Assembly: GCA_023426435.1 (NCBI GenBank)
Contig: JAFAAS010000021.1
Location: 1-64,000 of the forward strand
Source: Verrucomicrobiota bacterium
GTDB taxonomy: Bacteria; Verrucomicrobiota; Verrucomicrobiia; Opitutales; Opitutaceae
Reading direction: 5' to 3'
DNA length: 64,000 nucleotides
Below the pieces are notes generated by a model that was not told where the DNA came from, searched no databases, and saw nothing but the letters and a program-made list of their open reading frames with translations. The position numbers and the translations under genes are program-made. This document shows, in pieces, positions 54,581 through 63,862 of this stretch (its first letter is position 1; each line of letters starts with the position of its first letter).

Positions 54581-55219
54581 CTACTTCCCGGCGGCGACCG
54601 GCTTCGGCCGCGCGGTTTCGACTTCTTTCACTCGCAGGATTTCCAGACCGAGCTCCGGCAGATCCTTGAGCAGTTCGGGATCGTTGGAAATCCGCGCCTG
54701 CAACGTGAGTCCATCGATAAAGCTCAGCAGAACGGTCGTGCGTTTCACCGCGTCGCCCGGTTCGAGAGAACCATCGGCAATCGCTTCGCGCACCGCGGAT
54801 TCCACGTAGCGGCGCTTGCGGGTGATGATCTCGCGCGTCTTGTCGCAAATACCGCATTCGCCCGTGCCCAGCTCGGATCCCACCGAAGCGACCGGACACC
54901 CGAGCACGCGCCCTGCCCGTTTCTTCGTCTCGCTTTGCCGACGATAAACACCACTGAGGAAACCCTTGAGTCGCTCGAGGGGCTCGATCGAAGCCGAGAA
55001 CATCTCATCCATCAGCGGCTTCCAATCCTCTTTCCAAAGCCGCTCCAAAGCCGCAACCGCGAGCTGCTCCTTGGAATCGAAGAAGTAATAGAAACTCCCC
55101 TTCTTGACGTCCGCCCGCTTGCAAATGTCGTCGATCGTCACCGCGCCATAGCTCTGCGTCCAGACGAGCTCCAGAGCTGCGTCCATCAGGCGTTGGTCGG
55201 CGTCAGAGGTTCTTCCCAT
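54581..55219 (-). CDS. TetR/AcrR-family transcriptional regulator
   Basis: 212 residues. The N-terminal helix-turn-helix is ALELVWTQSYGAVTIDDICK, RADVKKGSFYYFFDSKEQL (about residues 15-53), typical of TetR. The C-terminal ligand domain has GRVLGCPVASVGSELGTGEC, with a Cys-rich GECGICDKTRE stretch whose cysteines might bind a metal or react with an inducer. It lies directly upstream of the pump operon, in the same direction, and matching palindromes sit at both promoters. I infer a repressor of the pump, induced by a pump substrate. Confidence 0.92.
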   Translation of the reverse strand: MGRTSDADQRLMDAALELVWTQSYGAVTIDDICKRADVKKGSFYYFFDSKEQLAVAALERLWKEDWKPLMDEMFSASIEPLERLKGFLSGVYRRQSETKKRAGRVLGCPVASVGSELGTGECGICDKTREIITRKRRYVESAVREAIADGSLEPGDAVKRTTVLLSFIDGLTLQARISNDPELLKDLPELGLEILRVKEVETARPKPVAAGK

Positions 55220-55232
55220 GATGGGCGAACGG

Positions 55233-55253
55233 ATAGTTGACCATTTAGTAAAC
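55233..55253 (-). promoter_or_regulatory. candidate TetR operator upstream of its own gene
   Basis: ATAGTTGACCATTTAGTAAA followed by C contains an imperfect palindrome (GTTGAC / GTAAAC arms) 14 bp upstream of the TetR start. It shares its left part with the site at 54500-54519, consistent with autoregulation. Confidence 0.6.
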
Positions 55254-55305
55254 TTCAAGCGGCGTCTTCGAAATTTTTCAAAAACCCTTCGCGCCGGCCT
55301 TCGCC

Positions 55306-55605
55306 TTACTTGACCACCAACGGCTGAAACTCGCGATGCCGCGCGATAAACGCGTCGACATACGAGCACGCCGGAACCACGCGAAAGTTCTCCTCTCGCG
55401 CGTAATCCAGCGCCGCCTGCACGAGTTTCTGCGCGATCCCTCTTCCCCGCAGTTCGGTCGGCACATACGTGTGCGTAAACACCATCTGCCTTCCTTCCAT
55501 CTGATAATCGCACACCGCGAGTTGTCCGTGAATCTGCGTCTCGAAACGCTGCTCCGCTTGATTGTGAGTGACCGGAATGTCGTCCGGCGATGCAGGGGTG
55601 GCCAT
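55306..55605 (-). CDS. small GNAT-fold N-acetyltransferase
   Basis: 99 residues of the short YjdJ/NATD1-like GNAT group. The beta-strand pair is QLAVCDYQMEGRQMVFTHTY. The acetyl-CoA pyrophosphate loop is LRGRGIAQKLVQAALDYARE (about residues 52-71), and VPACSYVDAFIARHREFQPL follows at the C-terminus. The small size is normal for this group. Its start is 2 bp beyond the stop of the transporter gene upstream. Confidence 0.92.
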   Translation of the reverse strand: MATPASPDDIPVTHNQAEQRFETQIHGQLAVCDYQMEGRQMVFTHTYVPTELRGRGIAQKLVQAALDYAREENFRVVPACSYVDAFIARHREFQPLVVK

Positions 55606-55607
55606 GG

Positions 55608-56576
55608 CTAATTTTCCGTTCGACGAGCCCAACGCTGCGCCAGCACCCCGGAAATCACAAGTTGCAGCGGGTGATAGATCATGATCGGGAGCAGGATCAC
55701 GCCAATCGCCGGATGCGCCCCGAAAATCAGCCGCGCCATCGGCACGCCCGACGCGAGCGTCTTCTTCGACCCGCAAAACATGGCCGCGATTCGATCCTCC
55801 GCCGAAAAACCCAGCGCCCGCGAAACCGCCCCCATGATCGCCATCGCCACCGCGAACACCCCGCCCGCGATCGCCAGCACGATCAACAGCGTCGACCATC
55901 CGTGCTCCGCCCAGACGCCTTCCTTGAACGAATCGCAGAACGAGGTGTAAACCAGCACGAGAATCGTCCAACGATCCGCCACATTGATCTTCGATTTGTG
56001 CCGCGTCGCCACACCGGCAAGCAACGGCCGGCAAAGCTGCCCTGCCACCAGCGGAAGGATCAGCCACGTCACCAAATCGAGAATCACCGGCCCGAGCGCC
56101 TGGCTCGCACCCGTCGTCGTCACCACCACCGCAATCCACAGCGGCGTCAGAAACACGCCCAACACGCTCGAGAGCGTCGCGTTGAAAAGCGCGCCCGCGA
56201 CATTGCCATTCGCCGCCGCCGTCAACGCCACCGAAGACGAAACCGTCGAGGGCAACGCACACAGAAAGAAAATGCCCAGCTTCAACTCGTCCGTCACCGC
56301 GTCGCCGAGCAGCGCATTCACCGCGAACCCGAGCAGCGGAAACAACAAGAACGTGCTCGCCTGCACCACGACATGAAGCGGCCAGCGCAGCGTTCCCGCT
56401 TTCAACGCCGCAAACGAAAGCGCCACGCCATGCAGGAAAAAAATCAATGCCACCCCTCCTTTCGTCAGCAGCTCCGGCTTCAACCAGCCGCCCGACGCTC
56501 CCGGTTCGGGAAACAGCCACGCCAGCAGCGTCGCCACCGCCATCCCGACCAGAAACCAATCCATCTTCAGTCTCAT
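55608..56576 (-). CDS. bile acid:sodium symporter family protein (SBF-like, YfeH type)
   Basis: A 322-residue membrane protein with about nine to ten helices. FFLHGVALSFAALKAGTLRW and LPSTVSSSVALTAAANGN (about residues 107-124) are the substrate/Na crossover motifs of the BASS/SBF-like family, and FCGSKKTLASGVPMARLIF is the second crossover. The substrate is probably an organic anion but cannot be read from the sequence. An ATG at 56564 is an alternative start. It is coupled to the GNAT gene. Confidence 0.92.
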   Translation of the reverse strand: MRLKMDWFLVGMAVATLLAWLFPEPGASGGWLKPELLTKGGVALIFFLHGVALSFAALKAGTLRWPLHVVVQASTFLLFPLLGFAVNALLGDAVTDELKLGIFFLCALPSTVSSSVALTAAANGNVAGALFNATLSSVLGVFLTPLWIAVVVTTTGASQALGPVILDLVTWLILPLVAGQLCRPLLAGVATRHKSKINVADRWTILVLVYTSFCDSFKEGVWAEHGWSTLLIVLAIAGGVFAVAMAIMGAVSRALGFSAEDRIAAMFCGSKKTLASGVPMARLIFGAHPAIGVILLPIMIYHPLQLVISGVLAQRWARRTEN

Positions 56577-56660
56577 TTCCCGTAGTGCGACGTTTCAGCC
56601 CGTGCAGTCAAAGCCTCCCAACGGAAATCGCCGCACGCGCCGCATTCCCCTTCACGCCAC

Positions 56661-58244
56661 TCACGCGCCGCGCCTTCCCCTTCGTTTCAACAGCGCTCGC
56701 AACTCTTCTCTCCCTTCAATTCTCAACCACCACACCAGCGCCGCATACACGCCCACACCGATCGCGATCATCACCACGATCCCCGTCAGGTCGCTGATTT
56801 TCTCCGGCGCGAATCGCTTTCCCCACCACCACCAACCCGCTGCCACCACCACTCCCATCACCACACTCGCCCCCACCACTTTGCCCAGGTCGCTCGCGAG
56901 GTGACGAAACGCCAGTCCTTCGTGCCTGCGCGCAAGATGCCACTGCAGATGAAACGCCTGCACCGCGATCGCCGCCGTGCTCGCGATCGCGAGCCCCAGC
57001 GTCGACAGCGGCCCCATCAACGCGAGGCTCAGCACCACGTTCACCACGAAACTCACCATCGCCGCCCGCAGCGGCGTGCGCGTGTCCTTCTCCGCGTAAA
57101 ACGCCCGCAAGGCCAGGTTCACGAACGAGAAAAACGGCAACCCCAGCGCATTCGCCACCAGCACCGGCGTCATCGCCCGCGTCGCTTCCGCCTCGAACGC
57201 GCCATGCTGAAAAATCACGCGAATGATCGGCAACGCCAGCACCGCCAATCCCGCCGCCGCCGGAATATTGATCACCAGAATCAGCCGCATCCCTTTCCGA
57301 TACGCATTCGCCAGATTCTCCCGATCGCCCGCCGCCGCATACCGCGAGATCAACGGAAACACCACAGTCGACACCGCCACCGCAAACACGCCGATCGGCA
57401 GCTCCATCAATCGCTGCGAAAAATTCAGCAACGCCACCGCTTCGTCGTTCAGCGACAGCCCGATCAACCGCGACACGCTCATGTTGATCAGGTATATCGA
57501 AGAACTGAATACCGCCGGCCCCATCAGCCGCAGGATCGTCCGCACCGGTCCGCTCAACTCGAAATCCAGCCGCGGCCGCCAGCCTTCGCCTCGCAACGCC
57601 CACGCCGGCACCGCCATCTGCATGAACCCTCCCACCAGCACGCCCGCGCACAACCACCGAATCGCAACCTCCTCCGCCCCGCCCCACCACCACGCCGCAA
57701 TCAAGGGCGCGATCATCGCCAGGTTGAGCCAGATCGGCGAGAGCGCCGGCTCCACGAATTTCTGCAGCGTTTGCAACGCCCCGCTGAACGCCGCCGACAA
57801 CGACACGAACACGAGATACGGAAACAACACGACCGCGAACCACGCCGCGCTCTTCCAACGTTCGATCGCATCCGCATCCGCGCCGAACAACTCGCCCAGC
57901 CACCCCACAAACGATTCGCGACTCAACACGACCATCGCCAGCACGACCAGCGACCCGGTCACCAGCAGCAGCCAGCTCGCGACTTGATTCACCAGCCGGA
58001 ATCCGCGCGCGCGATCTCCCTCCTTCAATTCCTCGTTCAACGTCGGCACCAGCGCCGCAGTCAACGATCCTTCCGCCAGAAATCGCCGAAACAAATTCGG
58101 CAGCAGGAAACCCGTGAAATAAGCCGACACCAGCGCGCCCGCCCCAAACACCGCCGCCGTCAGACTCTCCCGCACCAGCCCGAGAACCCGCGACGCCATC
58201 GTGAGCGCCGACACGATCCCGATGTGTTTGATGCTTTTCGACAC
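56661..58244 (-). CDS. murJ: lipid II flippase MurJ
   Basis: About 527 residues of the MOP superfamily with 14 predicted helices. It flips the peptidoglycan precursor lipid II. Marks are the N-terminal SKSIKHIGIVSALTMASRVL, GAGALVSAYFTGFLLPNLFR with its conserved arginine, RFLAEGSLTAALVPTLNEEL, and the middle VINIPAAAGLAVLALPIIRV. The canonical N-terminus supports a GTG start at 58244, preceded by GGGGAG; the frame also allows GTG at 58295. The terminal tail LLKRRGRRGA is very basic. Confidence 0.93.
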   Translation of the reverse strand: MSKSIKHIGIVSALTMASRVLGLVRESLTAAVFGAGALVSAYFTGFLLPNLFRRFLAEGSLTAALVPTLNEELKEGDRARGFRLVNQVASWLLLVTGSLVVLAMVVLSRESFVGWLGELFGADADAIERWKSAAWFAVVLFPYLVFVSLSAAFSGALQTLQKFVEPALSPIWLNLAMIAPLIAAWWWGGAEEVAIRWLCAGVLVGGFMQMAVPAWALRGEGWRPRLDFELSGPVRTILRLMGPAVFSSSIYLINMSVSRLIGLSLNDEAVALLNFSQRLMELPIGVFAVAVSTVVFPLISRYAAAGDRENLANAYRKGMRLILVINIPAAAGLAVLALPIIRVIFQHGAFEAEATRAMTPVLVANALGLPFFSFVNLALRAFYAEKDTRTPLRAAMVSFVVNVVLSLALMGPLSTLGLAIASTAAIAVQAFHLQWHLARRHEGLAFRHLASDLGKVVGASVVMGVVVAAGWWWWGKRFAPEKISDLTGIVVMIAIGVGVYAALVWWLRIEGREELRALLKRRGRRGA

Positions 58245-58327
58245 CGCCAGTGTTCTCCCCGCGCTCGTTACCTCGCGCAAGTCCTTACCCGCCACGCCTC
58301 CCCGCCGCCACCGTTCGCTTCACGGCC

Positions 58328-58975
58328 TCAGAACGTCAGATGCAGCGACGAATCCTCCACCTTCACGTCCGAAACATTCCTCCACGCCGCCGCCAGCTCC
58401 TCCGGCACGCTCGCGCCACTCACAAATTTGTTCATCACCCACCCCGCCACCACCGGCACCCGGTGCATCGGACACGAACCGAGATAAAGTTCGTCGGGCG
58501 CAAACACGAAAATCTCCCCGCGTTTCTCAAAACCGCCGCGCGCCTGCACGATCACCCGACGATCCATCCCCGCCACGCTCACGCGCACCGGCACGCCGAT
58601 CTGCATCACGCCTTCGCGCACGCGGAAATTTGGCGATCCCGCCGTCAACATCTCTTCGGGAGCCGCGTCCGCTTTCTTCGGCGGCGTGGCCGGCGATGCC
58701 AACACGTTCAACTCGTCCTCGTTCAACACCACCGTGCCGCCTTCCAGGAAGGCCCGCTGCTTCGCCGTCGCTTGCCGCGCCCGGTTCGCATCGCGCGTGC
58801 CTTCGAGAAAATACACCACGCTCGCATCCGGCTCCTCCGGCAACTCGCGCACGGTTTCCACGGGCTTCAACACGAGAAACACCGCCGCCAGCGCGACTCC
58901 GAGCAACGCGCTCAGAATCGCGCCCAGAATCACTTCGGTCCAACTCGGGTTATAGCCAGCGGCATCGGTGCTCAT
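58328..58975 (-). CDS. hypothetical single-pass membrane protein
   Basis: 215 residues. There is one transmembrane helix near the N-terminus (TEVILGAILSALLGVALAAV, about residues 13-32) and a soluble remainder with ASVVYFLEGTRDANRARQAT, LNEDELNVLASPATPP and a C-terminal beta-rich part (MQIGVPVRVSVAGMDRRVIV, FVFAPDELYLGSCPMHRVPV). It is probably anchored in the inner membrane with the bulk in the periplasm. It is conserved in style with proteins of the same phylum, but no named family is recognised. It precedes murJ by 32 bp or more. Confidence 0.75.
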   Translation of the reverse strand: MSTDAAGYNPSWTEVILGAILSALLGVALAAVFLVLKPVETVRELPEEPDASVVYFLEGTRDANRARQATAKQRAFLEGGTVVLNEDELNVLASPATPPKKADAAPEEMLTAGSPNFRVREGVMQIGVPVRVSVAGMDRRVIVQARGGFEKRGEIFVFAPDELYLGSCPMHRVPVVAGWVMNKFVSGASVPEELAAAWRNVSDVKVEDSSLHLTF

Positions 58976-59033
58976 GGAAGTTGGACGCGGACCATAGGCG
59001 AACGCCGCGCGAGGTGAATTCGAAAAAGGCGGA

Positions 59034-59318
59034 CTACTTCGAACCGGCCGCCGCAGTCGACGCCGGTTTCGTCTCCGTCTTCGGAGCCGATTTTTCGCCG
59101 CCTCCGGATTCGCCCCCGGATTTCTCCGACGGCTTCTTCTTATAATCCGTGATGTAGAATCCGGACCCCTTGAAGATCAAACCGGCGCCACCGCCAACGA
59201 GTCGCTTGAGGCCGGTCTTCTTGCATTTCGGGCACTTCTTCAGCGGCTCGTCCTTCATCGACTGAAACTGTTCGAAGGCATGGCCGCACTTCGGGCAGGC
59301 ATAATCGTAGGTAGGCAT
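59034..59318 (-). CDS. FmdB-family zinc ribbon protein
   Basis: 94 residues. The zinc ribbon has C8-x2-C11 and C29-x2-C32 (PTYDYACPKCGHAFEQF; KKCPKCKKTGLKRLVGGGAG), which is the FmdB / CxxC_CXXC_SSSS pattern. The C-terminal third is a disordered Lys/Ser/Gly/Pro-rich tail (KKPSEKSGGESGGGEKSAPK). These proteins are small regulators of unclear role. The start at 59318 gives the invariant MPTYDY N-terminus. Confidence 0.93.
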   Translation of the reverse strand: MPTYDYACPKCGHAFEQFQSMKDEPLKKCPKCKKTGLKRLVGGGAGLIFKGSGFYITDYKKKPSEKSGGESGGGEKSAPKTETKPASTAAAGSK

Positions 59319-59402
59319 GATGGAAAAACCCGCGGTTATGGTAATCGCTTTCGCGCTTGGCGAGTCCGTTTCGATCCGCCGCGAAACCGACGCACGTTTC
59401 AC

Positions 59403-62006
59403 CTACTCCGCGCCCGCCCCCGTCTGCTCCGACTCCGCTTGCGAGGTCAACTGCACCAATCCGCGCAACGACGTGAAATGCTGACTGAGGTCGAAATCGC
59501 CGCCCAGCCCGCCGATCAGTTTGTCGAACAAATCCTTCTTCTCCTCCTTCAACGCCTGGATCCGCTCCTCGATCGTGCCTTCCGTCACCATGCGATAAAC
59601 GAACACCGTATTCGTCTGCCCGATGCGGTGCACGCGATCGACCGCCTGCGCTTCCACCGCCGGATTCCACCAGGGATCCAACAGGAAAACGTAATCCGCC
59701 GCGTGCAACGTGATGCCCGTGCCCGCCGCCTTCAACGACACCAACATCGCCGCCGCCCCGGTCGAGGTCTGGAACTGCTGCACCGGCTTCAAGCGATCCA
59801 GCGTCATCCCCGTCAGCTCGAATCGCGGCAAATCCGGGAAATTCAAAGCCAGCGCCTCGCGCACGCGATCGAGCAACATCACGAACTGCGAAAAGATCAC
59901 CACTTTGTGACCGCTGCCGATCACTTCGGTCAGCTTCTCCACCAGCAGGTTGATCTTGCCCGAATCCGACAAGGGCGACTTCAGCCACGGCAGCATGTCC
60001 GGATCGCAGCAGGTCTGCCGCAGACGCGTGAGCAACGCCAGGAAGCCGAACGATTTCTCCCGCATCGCCGCGCTCACGTCGTCGCCCAACCGCTCCAAAC
60101 CTTCCGCGCAGATCCGCGCATATTCGGCGCGCTGCACATCCGTGAGCGGACACAGCAGATCCATCTCCATCTTCGGCGGCAGCTCCGTCGCCACCTGACT
60201 CTTCGTGCGCCGCAAAATGAACGGCGCCAGTTGCGCGCGCAGCCGCTCGATCGTCCCAACCCGATCCGCCACCAGGGCATTCTCGAAACTCGACCGCGAC
60301 CCCAGCAGGCCCGGCAGCAGAAACCGGAAGATGCTCCAAAGATCGAGCTGCCGGTTTTCCAGCGGCGTGCCCGTCAAAACAATCCGATGCTGCGCGCGCA
60401 CCGCGAAACAGGTCTGCGTCACTTTCGCATCCGGATTCTTGATGAACTGACCTTCATCCAACACGGCATATCCAAACTCATACCCAGGCAAAATCTCGCG
60501 GTGCTTCCGCAACTGCGTGTAGCTCGCGAGCCAGATCACATTGTCCGAACGCGTCGAAAAATCGTGCCCGGTCTTCAACACGTCCACTTTCAGATCGGGC
60601 TGAAACTTCGCGATCTCCTCACGCCACACCGGCACCACGCTCGCCGGACAAACGATCAAGCTCGGCTTGTTCGCGATCGGCCGCGTCGCCAGCAGCGTGA
60701 TCACTTGCAGCGTCTTGCCCAAGCCCATCTCGTCGGCCAGCAGGCCGTGACATCCCACGTCGCAAAGATGCGCCATCCACTCGACGCCGCGCCGCTGATA
60801 TGGACGCAAGATCTCCGGCAACGCCGGCGGCGCTTCCGGCGCCGCGAGCACCTTCTGCCGCCACGCCTCAATCTCCGGCGACAAGGTCAGCTTCAATCGC
60901 GCATCGTTGAACAACGAAAACACCAGATACGGCGAAACCGCGTCTTCCGTCCGCGCTTCCGCGAGATTGTCACGCCACGCGCTGAACGACGCCCACTTGT
61001 CCCCCGCCAGCGCCACGATGCCCACACTCGGCAAGATCACCGGCGCTCCGCCTTTCTTCAGCAGCGCACTCACTTCCGCATCCGTCAGCATCCGCTCGCC
61101 CGCCCGGAAAATCCACCGGAGGTTCAACCCCGTCACGTCGCTCGCCGCCGCTCCCGCGCCATTTGCCGCGCCCGAAATTTTCGCCTCCGCCACCGCTTCG
61201 ATTTCGATCGCGCGCGTGCCTTTCAACAGATTCGCCGCTTTGTCGTCCAACTCCACCGCGAACATCTTCTTCCACGCGGGCAGCACGACTTTCAGGAAAT
61301 TCGGAATCTCCACCAGCGACTCCATCAAATACACGCCGGTCTCCTGATGATAAAGGAAGTGCGCCTTGCGCGCATACGCCGCCAAACCGATCAGCTTCGC
61401 GCGTTCACCCGACGACACATGGCCGCTGCCGTTCGCGTGCGCCGCCGCCCCCAGCGCCGGATGACGCGTCTTGCCATCCGCTTCCGCCCAATACGCCTGA
61501 AAGGTCAGCCCCGCTGTCTTGGTCTTGAACACCAGCAACAGCGTCCGCGAAGCCGCGCCGTTTTTTCCATTCGTGCCGGTCGCGCCATTCCCTTCTGCAC
61601 CGGCCTGCGACGAATGTCCGTTCGTCTCCGCCGCTTTGGCCGCGCCATTCGCTCCCCCTTCGCTCGGCAACGGCGAAATCTCGTCCGCCACGAGTTCCTC
61701 GATCTCGTGCAAGCCCGCAACCGCCAACGCATGCGCCACGTCGCGATCCGTGGTCGACGAGCGCACCGACAGCCCCGTCGGCCCCCACTCGATCACCGCA
61801 TACTCATCCTTCTTCTCCACGCGGCGGTGGATGATCGCGTCCTTCGCCGTCAACTCCAGCTCCCGCACCTGTCCGTCGACGTAGATGCGTCGCCCTTGCT
61901 CAAGTTGTTCCGCAGTAAAGCCCGCCGCCCAATCGTTTTCCAGCCGATCGAACCAAAATTCCAAGGACTGGGGTGTGTAGACGCGCTTGGGACCGTGCGA
62001 CTGCAT
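59403..62006 (-). CDS. SNF2-family DEAD/DEAH-box helicase
   Basis: An 867-residue Swi2/Snf2 ATPase. The N-terminal 400 residues carry an unassigned domain with a Gly/Asn/Ala-rich linker (SEGGANGAAKAAETNGHSSQ). The helicase core has ILRPYQRRGVEWMAHLCDVG, Walker A LADEMGLGKTLQVITLL (about residues 445-461), a DEGQ box in YAVLDEGQFIKN, motif III LTGTPLENRQLDLWSIFRFL, and the second RecA domain with KVVIFSQFVMLLDRVREAL, LVSLKAAGTGITLHAADYVF and AVDRVHRIGQTNTVFVYRMV. It remodels protein-DNA complexes. The start at 62006 fits the family. A 55-residue gene lies upstream in the same direction. Confidence 0.92.
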   Translation of the reverse strand: MQSHGPKRVYTPQSLEFWFDRLENDWAAGFTAEQLEQGRRIYVDGQVRELELTAKDAIIHRRVEKKDEYAVIEWGPTGLSVRSSTTDRDVAHALAVAGLHEIEELVADEISPLPSEGGANGAAKAAETNGHSSQAGAEGNGATGTNGKNGAASRTLLLVFKTKTAGLTFQAYWAEADGKTRHPALGAAAHANGSGHVSSGERAKLIGLAAYARKAHFLYHQETGVYLMESLVEIPNFLKVVLPAWKKMFAVELDDKAANLLKGTRAIEIEAVAEAKISGAANGAGAAASDVTGLNLRWIFRAGERMLTDAEVSALLKKGGAPVILPSVGIVALAGDKWASFSAWRDNLAEARTEDAVSPYLVFSLFNDARLKLTLSPEIEAWRQKVLAAPEAPPALPEILRPYQRRGVEWMAHLCDVGCHGLLADEMGLGKTLQVITLLATRPIANKPSLIVCPASVVPVWREEIAKFQPDLKVDVLKTGHDFSTRSDNVIWLASYTQLRKHREILPGYEFGYAVLDEGQFIKNPDAKVTQTCFAVRAQHRIVLTGTPLENRQLDLWSIFRFLLPGLLGSRSSFENALVADRVGTIERLRAQLAPFILRRTKSQVATELPPKMEMDLLCPLTDVQRAEYARICAEGLERLGDDVSAAMREKSFGFLALLTRLRQTCCDPDMLPWLKSPLSDSGKINLLVEKLTEVIGSGHKVVIFSQFVMLLDRVREALALNFPDLPRFELTGMTLDRLKPVQQFQTSTGAAAMLVSLKAAGTGITLHAADYVFLLDPWWNPAVEAQAVDRVHRIGQTNTVFVYRMVTEGTIEERIQALKEEKKDLFDKLIGGLGGDFDLSQHFTSLRGLVQLTSQAESEQTGAGAE

Positions 62007-62168
62007 TACGCGAAAAGGGGCGACGCTAGAATTCGGCTCAGGTGGTGCAATCCCGAAGTAAGGATTTTTCCCCGGTCGCGTTTTTTCACACGCGCGCAAC
62101 CCCGCTCCCGCCTTCACGCCCTGCCCGCCGCGAAACTCACGGCGCGCGAACGTCGGCACCGCAAGCAC

Positions 62169-62336
62169 TCACACCGACTCCGCCAAAATTTCCTTTTCCG
62201 CTTCCCTCCAAAAATCGCGCTCTCCCCGCGCATTCTCGCTGCGCATCAGTTCATCCGCGCGCCGCGCCACACTCAGCAAGAGTCGCAGAATTTCATCCAC
62301 CACCACACCTTCGAAGCTCACTTCAGCATTGTTCAT
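62169..62336 (-). CDS. small DUF2934-like protein
   Basis: 55 residues, MNNAEVSFEGVVVDEILRLL followed by SVARRADELMRSENARGERD and FWREAEKEILAESV. The pattern of an ARRADEL helix, a polar turn, and W-x-EAE-x-EIL resembles the DUF2934 family found in many bacteria. It lies between waaA and the SNF2 gene in the same direction. GAGGAGG lies about 14-20 nt upstream of the start, rather far. Function unknown. Confidence 0.6.
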   Translation of the reverse strand: MNNAEVSFEGVVVDEILRLLLSVARRADELMRSENARGERDFWREAEKEILAESV

Positions 62337-62423
62337 GGCGACGCAGTTTGCCTCCTCGCCATGTCGGCGCCGCGACGTCCGCGTAACAAAAACGCAACGA
62401 CGCGCCCGCGCCCGCGCCGCCCC

Positions 62424-63710
62424 TCAACGCTTCGCCAGTTCCTCTCGCAACACCGCAAGTGTTCGCTCCACCGCGCCAGCATTCGCGCGCTGCCAGTTCG
62501 CCGCCGCCGACGCCACGTTCGCGCGTCTCGTCGCATCGTCCAGCAGCGCCTTCACTTCCGCGCTCAACGCATACTCGTCCGCCACCTGCACCGCTCCGCC
62601 GCACTCCACCAACTCGCGCGCAATCGTCCGAAAATTGCTCATCGCCGGCCCGAACACGATCGGCTTCCCCAACGCCGCCGCCTCCACCGGCGTCTGCCCG
62701 CCTTCATTCGGCGGCAGGCTTTTTCCCACGAAGACCAAATCCGCCACTTGCGTCAGTTTCTGCAGCTCGCCCGTGGTGTCGCCGATCGCAACCTGTACGC
62801 GCTCTTTCGCCCCGCCGTGCGAGCGCAAATGATAACTCGCGCCCGCCGTCCGCACCAATCTCTCGATCTCTGGCCGCCGCTCCGCATGCCGCGGCACGAG
62901 CAGCAACGCGCATCGCGTTCCCGCCTTGTTCAACTCCGCCCACACGCCCAACAACGCTTCTTCCTCGCCGGGCCAGGTCGACGAGCCAAGCAACACCCGC
63001 TCCTCCTCCCCCAAACCCAACTCCCGCCGCAACGCCCTTTTCTCTTCCTCCGTCAATCGCGCGATTTTCACGTCGAGCTTCAGATTGCCGGTGTTCGTCA
63101 CGCGCTCCGCGGGCACGCCGAGTTCCCGCAACCGCCGCTCGTCCTGCGCCGAGCTCGCCAGCAGGCGCGCGATTCCGTTCAACACCGCGCCGCGCGCGAC
63201 GCCGAATCGCTGCATCCTCCGAAAGGTCCTGTCCGACATCCGCGCATTGATGCAGATCACCGGAACACCGCGTGTAACCGCTTGGTGGATATGCTCAGGC
63301 CAGCGTTCACCCTCCGTCAGAACCGTCAAATCCGGCGCCACCGCCCGCCACGCCCGCACCGAGAAGGGCCACCAATCGATCGGAAAATAGCCAATCCCAA
63401 TCGCGAGGTGCGCATATCGACCGACCGCCACCCGATAACCCGTGCTCGTCGTGGTCGTCAGATAAATCTCCACGCCGCCTTCCTTCACCAGCGCCTCGAG
63501 CAACGGTCCGATCGCGAGCACTTCACCGACACTCACCGCCTGCACCCACACGCGTCGCACGCGCGGCCGTTTCGCCGGCAATCCACCATGCGCGCCAAAC
63601 CGCTGCCCAAACTTGTCGCGATATCCCCCGCGCCGCCGCATCCGCAACAAATACCGCGGCGCCAGGATCAGCAGCGCCGGCAGGAAGAGCAGTCGATAAA
63701 GCCAAAGCAT
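62424..63710 (-). CDS. waaA: 3-deoxy-D-manno-octulosonic acid (Kdo) transferase
   Basis: 428 residues; transfers Kdo from CMP-Kdo to lipid A precursors at the inner membrane. An N-terminal hydrophobic anchor (MLWLYRLLFLPALLILAPRY) is followed by the GT30 domain with VWVQAVSVGEVLAIGPLLEA (about residues 54-73; catalytic glutamate), TTTSTGYRVAVGRY, EGERWPEHIHQA, GNLKLDV, and the C-terminal PPNEGGQTPVEAAALGKPIV. EGERWP replaces the usual ETELWP. It is divergent from the M16 peptidase gene. Confidence 0.93.
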   Translation of the reverse strand: MLWLYRLLFLPALLILAPRYLLRMRRRGGYRDKFGQRFGAHGGLPAKRPRVRRVWVQAVSVGEVLAIGPLLEALVKEGGVEIYLTTTTSTGYRVAVGRYAHLAIGIGYFPIDWWPFSVRAWRAVAPDLTVLTEGERWPEHIHQAVTRGVPVICINARMSDRTFRRMQRFGVARGAVLNGIARLLASSAQDERRLRELGVPAERVTNTGNLKLDVKIARLTEEEKRALRRELGLGEEERVLLGSSTWPGEEEALLGVWAELNKAGTRCALLLVPRHAERRPEIERLVRTAGASYHLRSHGGAKERVQVAIGDTTGELQKLTQVADLVFVGKSLPPNEGGQTPVEAAALGKPIVFGPAMSNFRTIARELVECGGAVQVADEYALSAEVKALLDDATRRANVASAAANWQRANAGAVERTLAVLREELAKR

Positions 63711-63862
63711 GGAGGTCCGGGTCGTCGGCAGGTCACTTCAAAACCCCGCCTTCCCTTTTCCGAGCCTTTTGTGCGCGCGTTTCACATTCTTTAAACGCAC
63801 TTCACGGGCTCTTCCCGGGATTTCGGAGTGACTCCTTTTCCGCGCCTTCAAAATTACTCGCG
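63711..63862. promoter_or_regulatory. divergent promoter region between waaA and the M16 peptidase gene
   Basis: 152 bp between divergent genes. AT-rich patches are seen at about 63782-63796 (TTCACATTCTTTAAACG) and 63847-63855. Exact promoter hexamers cannot be assigned. Confidence 0.35.

Noticed and set aside
59280..63794. 1504-codon open frame on the plus strand
   Set aside because: It lies antisense to the SNF2, DUF2934-like and waaA genes, and its translation is Arg/His/Gln-rich without any motif. This is the usual shadow frame of a high-GC coding strand.
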